Source: Apis mellifera | Lineage: Eukaryota; Arthropoda; Insecta; Hymenoptera; Apidae | Direction: 5' to 3' | DNA: 64,000 nt | NCBI RefSeq assembly: GCF_003254395.2 | Contig: NC_037644.1 | Span: 2,783,001-2,847,000 of the forward strand | Part shown: positions 52,091 through 60,020 of the stretch, piece after piece | Position numbering within the stretch: the first letter of the stretch is position 1 | How the letters are laid out: the number at the start of each line of letters is the position of its first letter | The notes under the pieces: generated by a model | Told to the model about the DNA's origin: nothing | Seen by the model: only the letters and a program-made list of their open reading frames with translations | Databases searched by the model: none | Program-made: the position numbers and the translations under genes

Positions 52091-52115
52091 TCCCCCTCTC
52101 TTCTTTCTTTTCCAG
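52091..52115 (+). other. 3' splice site (acceptor)
   Basis: A 23-base pyrimidine-rich tract ending in TTTTCCAG, directly followed by AGAAGAAC. This is a near-ideal acceptor. It implies the coding exon starts at 52116 with one codon base supplied by an upstream exon. The in-frame ATG at 52055 lies upstream of this site, after a stop at 52010-52012, and is therefore probably not the true start. Confidence 0.85.
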
Positions 52116-53723
52116 AGAAGAACTCTGCGCGCAACAGCCGGCGGCGACGGGTGAGCGAGGGTGGTGGAGGCGGGAGCCGCGAGAAGGAGGCAGCGGTAGC
52201 AGCGGGCGAGGGTGGGAACGTATCGTCGTGCCGGCAGTCGGAGGACAGGGAGAATAAGGGCCCCGCGTCGTCGGGCAGGCCCGGCAATCGCGTGCCACGG
52301 CCCGTCTTGGTTGCGGAGGAGGCGAACAACACCGCCTCCAAGCTCCGGAAACGCGGCACCGCGGTCAAGAGCCCGATCGAGAATCAAAGACCCGTGAGAC
52401 GGAGGCCGAGGCGACTCTCCTCCGGTTGCCAGGAGACGAGGACAGAGGCGGCCGCCGCCGTCGTCGTTGCTGCTGCTGCCGCCGCCGCTGCTGCTGCTGC
52501 TGCTGCTACTGAACAGGAGGAGGAGGAGGAGGACGACGAAGAGGAGGAGGACGAAGAAGAAGAAGAGGAAGAAGACGAGGAAGAGGAAGAGGATATCGAG
52601 CAACAACAGCAGCGCAACGTAAAATCGTCGTCCGAGAAGGAGGAGGACGAGGACGAAGAGGAGGAGGAACGATTGGGCGGCAGATCCGAGGCGGAGAACC
52701 GTGGCGAGCAGGAGAAGGAGGACGGGGGAGGAGGAGGAGGAGGAGGAGAGCGTTGCTGCGATCCTCTGACCAAGAGGCTCAGGACAAGTCCTGTCGCTGC
52801 TGCTAGAAAGCAGCCCAGGCCGGAGAGGAGGAAAGGAGGGAAAGGTTGTTGCGACGAGGAGGCAGCGTCCGATCTCGAGGAAACGGAAGAGGAGGAAAGG
52901 AAGGCAGAGGACGAGGAGGAGGAGAAGGAGAGAGGGGGGAGGGTCGAGAAGAAGCTAGAGGAGGACGAGGAGAGCCAGTCGAGGGAGAGGGACAGGGAGC
53001 CGGAGCCACCGCCTCCGAACAAAGTAGATCCGGGGGGCGACACCGTTCGATTTAACGCCGCCGGTCGGAAGGAGGAGGAGGAGGGGGAGAGGCGGCAGCA
53101 GCAGCAGCAGCAGAATCGGAGGCAGCAGGTGTTGGTGGTGAATGGATCGTTGCTCGACTCGTCGTCGTCGTCGTCGTCGTCGTCGGCCCTCGTCGTCGTC
53201 GAGGAGAGCGGCGCCTCCTCGCCCCTCGATCCCGACGCCTCGGCCCCTCGGCCGTTGAAATCGGCTTGTTGCACCGTCGAGTCGAGGGCGAGCGCCAAGC
53301 CAGGGGGAGGCTGCGTCCTCGAAGGCCAGGCGGAGGCGGCGGAGGAGGAGGAGGAGGAGGAGGAGGAGGAGGAGGAGGGGGAGAGCGAGGACGGGGAGGA
53401 CGGGGAGGAGGGTTCGGCGGAGGAGCGCGACCGGGGGAGGCGGCGGAGGCGGAGGAGGAGGAGGAGGAGGAAGGGACAGGGGGAGAAGGAGGAGGAGGAG
53501 GATCGGGAGCAGGAAGCGCGGGAAGAGCAGCGGCAGCAGCAGGAGGAGGAGGAGGAAGAGTCGCGGAGAGCCGAGGAGGTGACTACCGAGGTAGGCACGG
53601 AGGATAGCGTGGGTAGCGCGAGCGGCGCGAGGGCGGCGAGCGTGGAATCGGTGGTCGAGCTGCTGGAGTCGAGCAGTCAGGACTCAGGCTCCGTGCTGGA
53701 GAGGCTGAGTCCGCTTAGTGGCA

Positions 53724-53758
<35 letters not shown>

Positions 53759-54717
53759 TCTGGCAGGCAGAGCCTGCTCCTGGAGCAGCAACGGGAGCAG
53801 GAACGGAATCGGCACAACGAGAGCCCTGTCATTCTAGCCGAGAGGCTGAACAAGCCGCCACCGCCGGTACCCGGTCACCATCACCATCACCTTCAACAGT
53901 ACCATCAGCACCATCATCACACGCCCCCTCACCACCACCACCAACAGCAACGTTACTCGACCGGTAGTCCCGTGATACATCACCATTCTCAGCAGCAGCA
54001 ACAGCAACAGCAACAACAGCAGCAACAGCAGCAACAGTTGCACCAGGTAGCGAACAGCGGGCACCATCAAGCGCAGCATCAGCAACAGTCGCAGCATCAT
54101 CACCAGCTGACCCCCTCGAGCCTGCTCGAGGTGCAACAGCAGTCGCACGCATCCAGGGGCGGCGATGAAGCCGGCCTCATGGAAGTGGAGGCCGGGGCCG
54201 GTATACCTGGAAGCGGCGTGCTCAGCGGCGTGCCAGCGGCGGTCGGGATTCGGGCGGCGGTCGGAGGTGTGGCCGGCGGCGGAGCGGCGAGCGGCGCGTA
54301 TGGGGACAGCGGGTCGGACAGCGGGGTGAGCTCGTTGAGGAGCGCCGGGTCCGGGGACGAGAGGAGCGGGAGCAGGAGTTCGGCGCTCAGCGTGGACGAG
54401 GCGACCAACTCGTCGACGCCCGCCGCGGCCACCACGCCTGCAAGGGTCTGGCACGTGCAGAGCGTTCAGCACACCTCGCTGCTCATGGCCCATCCTCAGC
54501 CGCCCCCCACCGCCGGCCCGAGCTCGGCGGCCGCGGCGGCCGCGACCGCTCCGCCGGTCGGCTACCAGAGCCCGGCACCTCCGCCCGGTCACCACCATCC
54601 CGCCGTCGCGTCCGAGATGCTGTGGCGGTCGCAGAGGTACCCGCCGTTGCCCCACTCGTTGCTCGGACCCGCCCAGCCCACCACCGAGGAGATCGTCGAG
54701 AGGGAGAGGATACTTCG
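52116..54717 (+). CDS. giant internal exon of a low-complexity nuclear regulator (partial gene)
   Basis: One open frame of about 867 codons lies between a strong acceptor (52115) and the donor CG|GTGAGT; the first in-frame stop, 54719-54721, is inside the donor. Numbered from ATG 52055: basic N-terminal segment (about 24-34 and 95-125), Ala/Val run 132-151, acidic run 155-182, Gly run about 224-232 then DPLTKRLR 236-243 (nuclear-signal-like), Glu-rich blocks, Gln348-353, Ser about 368-376, Glu run from 429, Arg run about 463-475, Gly run about 556-568, His/Gln-rich 607-636, Gln about 646-661. Residues 750-888 are complex: SDSGVSSLRSAGSGDERSGS, RVWHVQSVQHTSLLMAHP (797-814) and, from 854, EMLWRSQRYPPLPHSLLGP, ending EEIVERERILR. 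No enzyme fold is visible. Candidates are AUTS2/tay (a human stretch ending DILRQELN resembles the exon end), TNRC18/BAHCC1/winged eye, and Atrophin; I cannot choose. A chromatin or transcription role is inferred. Confidence 0.88.
52510..53600 (+). repeat. purine-rich trinucleotide repeat blocks within the exon
   Basis: The coding strand carries long (GAG/GAA/GGA)n tracts, chiefly at about 52515-52600, 52640-52670, 52715-52750, 52905-52945 and 53338-53530. They encode Glu/Asp, Gly and Arg runs. In the shifted frame the same DNA gives poly-Gly, and on the other strand Ser-rich frames, including one of 404 codons that is clearly a shadow. These tracts are expected to be length-polymorphic. Confidence 0.85.
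53722..53758 (+). repeat. (GGC)n coding repeat (poly-Gly)
   Basis: Twelve nearly pure GGC codons encode a Gly run between SGS and SGRQ. A pure codon repeat like this is prone to length change. Confidence 0.9.
53989..54037 (+). repeat. mixed CAG/CAA coding repeat (poly-Gln)
   Basis: About 16 Gln codons with CAG and CAA interspersed, after a His-rich stretch. The CAA interruptions tend to stabilise such repeats. Confidence 0.9.
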
Positions 54718-54723
54718 GTGAGT
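54718..54723 (+). other. 5' splice site (donor)
   Basis: Exon end CTTCG joined to GTGAGT. Two bases (CG) of a codon remain, so the next exon must begin by completing CGN (Arg). This fixes the phase needed for the downstream exon, which I could not find with confidence in the rest of the window. Confidence 0.88.
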
Positions 54724-55270
54724 CGTTTCCGTTCTTTCCACGCGTGGACCGAAACTTTTATTCGATCTCGATCGCTTATTCCTACGCGAAGAACAAATAT
54801 CGAAATCGAGAGAGAGATGGGAGAATTGCGATTAAAAAGAAGCACTCGATACGGAAACCGCTTTCAACTTTTCGATCCGGTTCGCTCGGTTTCAATAGCG
54901 TTTCTGCACGTTTTTGCACCTTGCGTGCACACTTGCGGGGAAATGCCATCTCTCTCTCTCTTCGCGCGGGGCAGCTGCTGCGTGCAGCAGCGTTTCTTGC
55001 GCGAGCCTCGGAGGGCTCTTTGTTTGCTCTCGCGTGACTGCCGCCTGTAAGAGGGAGGAGGCGAAAAAGTGGCCGGTGGCGTGGAAGGAGGCGGACGTGC
55101 CTCCACGTCCTCTACCTGTCCGCATTTCCGGGCAGCAGCTGCGACTCGCCGCCAACTTCCGCCCGATTATCGCGATGCGGGAGGACGACAGCCCCGCCGA
55201 TCCAACTATTCGGCCTACGACCCGAGCCAACCGATCACCCCGAATTCCTTGCGTGTATAAATAAATTCGA
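54724..55270 (+). other. start of downstream intron, GC-rich and complex
   Basis: GC-rich sequence with an 8-bp perfect hairpin (54974-54991), a weak acceptor-like TTCCGGGCAG (about 55126-55135) and an open frame at 55069-55260 whose end reads NYSAYDPSQPITPNSL. That frame is out of phase with the giant exon's donor for this acceptor. It ends by a TATAAATA string (about 55255). Possible alternative exon or regulatory region; not established. Confidence 0.35.
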
Positions 55271-55993
55271 GCCACCTAGGTCGAGCGTGTCGTTGAACCC
55301 TCTCTCGGTTCTTCTTCCACCTACTTTTTTGCTAATCGAATGCAATCTTCATCTCTCGGTGTAGAATAATGCGTCCCTCTTTGAAATTCTTTCACAGTTT
55401 TCTTTCTTTTTTCGACAGGAAGAAGTATTATTATTATTTTTTCTTCCATTTCTAAAGAACCAAACTTTCGAAATAATTAATTTCGAAGAAAAACGCTCGA
55501 TGGACGAGAGAACAAGTGAATTGGTTTCGAAATCGTGTCGCGCGCTCGTCCTACGCGCTCTTTTTACCGCCCATCATCGACTTAACGAACCAACGTCACC
55601 GGATAAATTGCGACGCAGCCGGTCATAGGTTTCTCGCTGTTTCCACAACCTTCTTGGAAGCGGTGAACGCGCTTCGACTCGTCGCCCTCCTCGAAGACGC
55701 GTCCCTTTTCGAGGCGATTCGTTCACGTTCCCGCGAACAAGTTAATTAACGAGCAAACGAGCCGGGATATTAACGAAAGGCAACAGCTAATAATTAGCCC
55801 CCTACGAGTGTTTCGAGTCTCTTCTTCTACTTTTCTGGATACCTGATGGATTATTTGTGTTCAAGAGAATTAGAAAGAAACTTGTATCATATATTTTATC
55901 GGTTTAATCTTTCTCTTATCGCAAATTTTAACTTTTGCATATTTGTATTTATAGAAGAATGGAAGAGGAAGGAAAAGATTTGATTAAAATTTA

Positions 55994-56004
55994 AAGATGG
56001 CGGC
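55994..56004 (+). promoter_or_regulatory. YY1/Pho consensus site
   Basis: AAGATGGCGGC matches the full YY1 consensus, not only the GCCAT core. It lies about 1.3 kb into the putative downstream intron. Confidence 0.35.
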
Positions 56005-56397
56005 CCACTTTCGAGAAGCGTTCCTTCTCTCTCTCTGGTTCAAATCTTCCTCGAGTTTAACGTTACGATTCGCAAAATGTCGGTATCAAAGAGGCAAGGC
56101 TTTAGGCTATCTCGATCGAGCAAAACGCTGCGGCCTCTCTCTCTGTCTCTCTGGCTGTTATTCTGCTCCAAATACGACCGATTACGTGGCTTCTTCTCCG
56201 TGTAACGAGCGCGATTTAACGCTTATGCAAGTTCTCTTCTCTTGAACTCTCTTTCCGAGAGAGAGAGAGAAAAAGTGGCATTTGGGCACAAGGTCAAAAC
56301 CGGGTCTTTTTTTATTTATCGTCGATGCTTCTTCGAGTAAGAAAAACCAGGTTTCAAGACCGGTACGCAGAGCAGAAGAAAGGACCACCGATGCTCT

Positions 56398-56415
56398 CCC
56401 CCCCCCCCCCCCCCC
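56398..56415. repeat. poly-C tract (18 C)
   Basis: Uninterrupted C run, rare in this AT-rich sequence. On the opposite strand it is a G18 tract. Confidence 0.95.
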
Positions 56416-56837
56416 TCGTCAATCTGCATGGAAATATGGGATAACTGGTCGTTGCCAGTTTTTCCTAAACCGCTCCTTTCTTGTTCATCATCCTGTTACG
56501 ATATGCAGCTTCTACGAATTGCTTACGTTCGTTTTGTTGCTAATTCTTTCCCTCACACACGGCGTAATTTTTATTATTTTTGTATTATTCTAGAAAATGA
56601 AAGATTAAATTTTTATTTACTCCATTTGATCATTTAGAAGTTCCTCTACTCATCAAAAATTTAAATTTAAAATCTATTTCTAAACAAATTTTAATATGGC
56701 GGAATAGCGCATTGAATTCGAACAATAATCAAATATATGGTCGATAAACTTTTATTAAAATATTTAATAAAGCAATATGAAGTGATTACACACACCTTTC
56801 TTAATAAAGAAACAAAAATACTGCCCTCTTATTAATC

Positions 56838-56840
<3 letters not shown>

Positions 56841-56912
<72 letters not shown>
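56841..56912. repeat. (TA)36 microsatellite
   Basis: Seventy-two bases of perfect TA dinucleotide. It is self-complementary and can extrude as a cruciform. It is also likely to be length-variable and mis-sized in assemblies. Confidence 0.97.
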
Positions 56913-56917
<5 letters not shown>

Positions 56918-59378
56918 AAAGTGGATTGATTTAAGAAAAAAAAAGAAAAAAAGGAAATTAAAATCGTCACCGATCGGAAGAAAGTTGAAAACTACGGTGC
57001 GAAAACTCGAGGCTCCCCGTAATCGTAAATTGCGCCCGTTCGTTGAACGCGGCTCCCTCCTCCCCCCTCCCTTCCCTCCGCCTCTTTGACGATTCGAATG
57101 AGTTCATTACGCAACCAATTGGTATCCATCACGCGCAGACTTTCTTCTTTCGTCGTCGGTAATGTAGCTCGGGATGCCATTGAACACCGTGGACGAGCAA
57201 TTTATCTCGAGGTCATCGCGTTATCGCGGGGCGGGGGAGAGGGAGACGCGTCCAAAGGCCGTGTGGGCGAAACGCAGACAATGATCAGCCGGTCGTTATG
57301 CGGTTCACGTGGCACACGTCCATCAACGAGGACGTTTTTGCACGCCGGTCACGCAGATCCCTGTAAAATCTGTCTCTCTCTCTCTTCACCGTTCATCCCG
57401 CCCCTTGTAATTACCTATCGGCGCTTGCCACTGGATTCGCTCGAGAATTATATATATATATGTACGAAACTGAAGTACAATTCGAAATATATATATATCG
57501 TGAAATTACGGAAATAGTTATCCACGGTACGGTTTGCTGATTTTATAAGAGAGAGGAAAGAAACGAGGCGAAATTTAGAGTGGTTTCTTTCTTTCTTTCT
57601 TTCTCTTTCTTTCTCTGTCTCTCTTTAACGTCGATGAGTTTTTTGCACGCGTGACGCGAAGGAAGCCGAGCGAGGCCCACAATAATGCTTATTGACGTTA
57701 CGGGAGATACGTATCTTTCTTTCGGGACGCGTGCACGTGTACATACCGTCTATTTTCTTAGAGAGAAATATAATAAACGTATTTTTGTGGTTGTGAAGCG
57801 AGTGTAGAAAAACTTGAGCCTCGTTTCGACGATTTCTTTCGTATGAGGGAGGGATTAATTGTTCGTTCTGAAAAGGAGAAAGATATATATATATTTGTAT
57901 ATTTGAGATTCGTATTCCAAAATGTTATTAATTCAGGAGAATTATTGGAAGTTGAAAAATAAGGGACTTTGCTCTTCTGAATTTTCTGGAATGATAAATG
58001 TATTTGAAATAAAGAGAATTTTGTTTATTAAAAGGTTTAAGGTTGACTCTCCGAGTGTACGATTTTATTTTTGTTTCAAAATATTTTTATACACGTTTAT
58101 ATACGTGATGAATCGATTCGTTCGAAATTCGACATCTTGGATAATATTGCAAATTGGTGGAAACATTATTACTGGTTACTAAATGCAACGATATATAAAA
58201 TTCATTGAAAACAAGCGTAGGTTTTTTAAAAATGGAAAAATGTTTTGATATAAATGTCAAATGCATGGGAGGAAAAAAAATAATAATTCGAATCTCTTTT
58301 TTCGAAAGAAAGAAAAAAATATTCGAAAACGAGACAAAAACAATTAAACTTTAAACGAATATACAGTTAATAAAACTTTAATACGAGCGTGCATAAAAGT
58401 AATACAGAATATGAAAACAATAAAAAAATAGGAAATTATAAATCGTTTATTTCTTTCTTTCTTTTTTTCGTGGATTCATAATAATATTCCTTTCCAAATT
58501 TAAATCAATTACTTTCTTCCAATCATCGTTTCACTTTTCTCAAAAGTTTAACCGATTTAATCCTCGCTTATTACCCAATTTCATATTAAATTTGTCATCA
58601 GGGATGATTCCACAAACCCCTGTGAAATACTATTTTTAAAATTTAAATGTAACGATTAATTATTAATCTTATTATTTTTGAATCAACTAATCATTCGAGG
58701 AAATATCTTCGAACTCTTTTATCGTTTCCTCGAAATAAATCGAAGATTTATTTAAAAAAAATTTAGGAATCTTTTACCAATCCAAATCTTTTAAATTTAT
58801 CACATTCGAGAAGAATATATTAATTAGACGAAAAAAACAATAATAAACAATTCTTCGAATGTAAAAGAATTCTTTCTTTCATCCTAGACGCGTATAAACT
58901 AGAGAATTATTATTACACCTTTCCAAAAAAAAGATATTGCTAATTACTCTGGAGAAAAGGGAGGGAAAGAAGAAGGAAAGATTGGAAGAAGAAAAAGATA
59001 GGGGGAGGATACCTAGAAGAAAACTTATTGCCGGGTTAATAGGGTGCACTGCGGGGAGGGAAGAGGAAATTCAGCGTGTAACCAATTCCGAAGGTTCGTT
59101 CAGCTCCATTGAGCTCTCTCTCCCATGTCGACAGAAAAATCAGCGTTGCACCAATGACTTCCTATTTCCTCCTACGTGGGCTCTATTCGGGTCACTGACT
59201 TAACGAGTGGAATCCAGCCCCGAGACCGTATTCTCGGCTCGAAATCGTGTACACAAATAACCCCGGGTATAATAATGCACGAGGATATATAGCTTGTCTG
59301 CTATAATTGAAGCGACGTTCTGGTAGGAACGCGCCGGATCGCTGCATAAATATTTGATCCTGAAACGTTTCTCCGCCT

Positions 59379-59413
<35 letters not shown>

Positions 59414-59442
59414 GGCGCTCTGAACCACGGCTATTTAACCAT
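56913..59442. other. non-coding DNA, probably intron
   Basis: Moderate-GC patch at 56980-57430, CT-rich (TTTC)n run at 57585-57625, then AT-rich spacer. A GC patch at 58950-59340 contains only short frames. A (CT)n microsatellite follows at 59381-59414. Confidence 0.55.
59381..59414. repeat. (CT)n microsatellite
   Basis: About 17 CT dinucleotides with one TTT interruption. Confidence 0.92.
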
Positions 59443-60020
59443 TTACACCATTTATCACACCTGCTTCGATTTAATTTAATTGATCGTTAACTTACCGATT
59501 GAGCGAAGGGAAAGATTTTCTTTTTTTCTAATCGCTTCGAGTTTTTGGAATCGAAATTCTTGTTGTTCGTTCGAGTGAATTGAAATCAAATGAACGAAAA
59601 GGGATTTATTGTTGTGGATTATATGATGAGGAAGATATATTTTAACATTTCAATATTATTTTTTTTCAATATTGTTTTTCAAAGTTTCGAAAGAGAAATG
59701 TACACCATTTATTAATTGATCGTTAACTTACCGACTGAGCGAAGGGAAAGATTTTCTTTTTTTCTAATCGCTTCGAGTTTTTGGAGTCGAAATTCTTGTT
59801 GTTTGTTCGAGTGAATTGAAATCAAATGAACGAAAAAGGATTTATTGTTGTGGATTATAGGACGAAATATTTTAAGATTTCAATATTATTTTTCTTCTTT
59901 TTTCAATTGTTTTCCAAAGTTTCGAAAGAGAAATTTATTAATTGATCGTTAATTGATCTTACCGATTGAGCGAAGGAAAAAATTTTCTTTTTTTCCAATC
60001 GCTTCGAGTTTTTCAGAAAT
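59443..60020. repeat. tandem repeat, ~230 bp unit, two full and one partial copy
   Basis: AATTGATCGTTAACTTACCG followed by GAGCGAAGGGAAAGATTTTC starts at about 59478 and 59713, with a third, modified start at about 59940; steps are 235 and 227 bp. The shared unit continues through TAATCGCTTCGAGTTTTTGG, GAATTGAAATCAAATGAACG and TTTATTGTTGTGGATTAT to AGTTTCGAAAGAGAAAT. Copy 3 breaks off after the CTTCGAGTTTTT block. Non-coding. Confidence 0.92.

Larger units (their letters stand above)
55271..56840. other. non-coding DNA, probably intron
   Basis: Mixed composition with a moderate-GC block at 55500-55760, a perfect YY1/Pho-type AAGATGGCGGC at 55994-56004 and a C18 tract at 56398-56415. A 77-codon plus frame at 55516-55749 has no recognisable feature. 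Confidence 0.5.

Noticed and set aside
52055..52115. Using ATG 52055 as the start of the long ORF
   Set aside because: It lies upstream of a near-ideal acceptor, just after the satellite array and hexamer repeat, so the first 20 codons are probably intron. A transcript starting here would revive it.
52384..53598. 404-codon minus-strand frame rich in Ser/Pro/Arg
   Set aside because: It is the antisense reading of GAG/GGA/GCN coding repeats on the + strand. It has no splice signals or normal composition, while the + frame has a matching acceptor and donor.
53834..54655. 273-codon minus-strand frame across the end of the exon
   Set aside because: Arg/Gly- and Leu-rich translation typical of the complement of GC-rich coding DNA; no domain.
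55136..55365. Next exon of the giant-exon gene starting at 55136
   Set aside because: With the required phase the frame stays open to about 55365, but the translation has no resemblance to any candidate family, and no donor is found.
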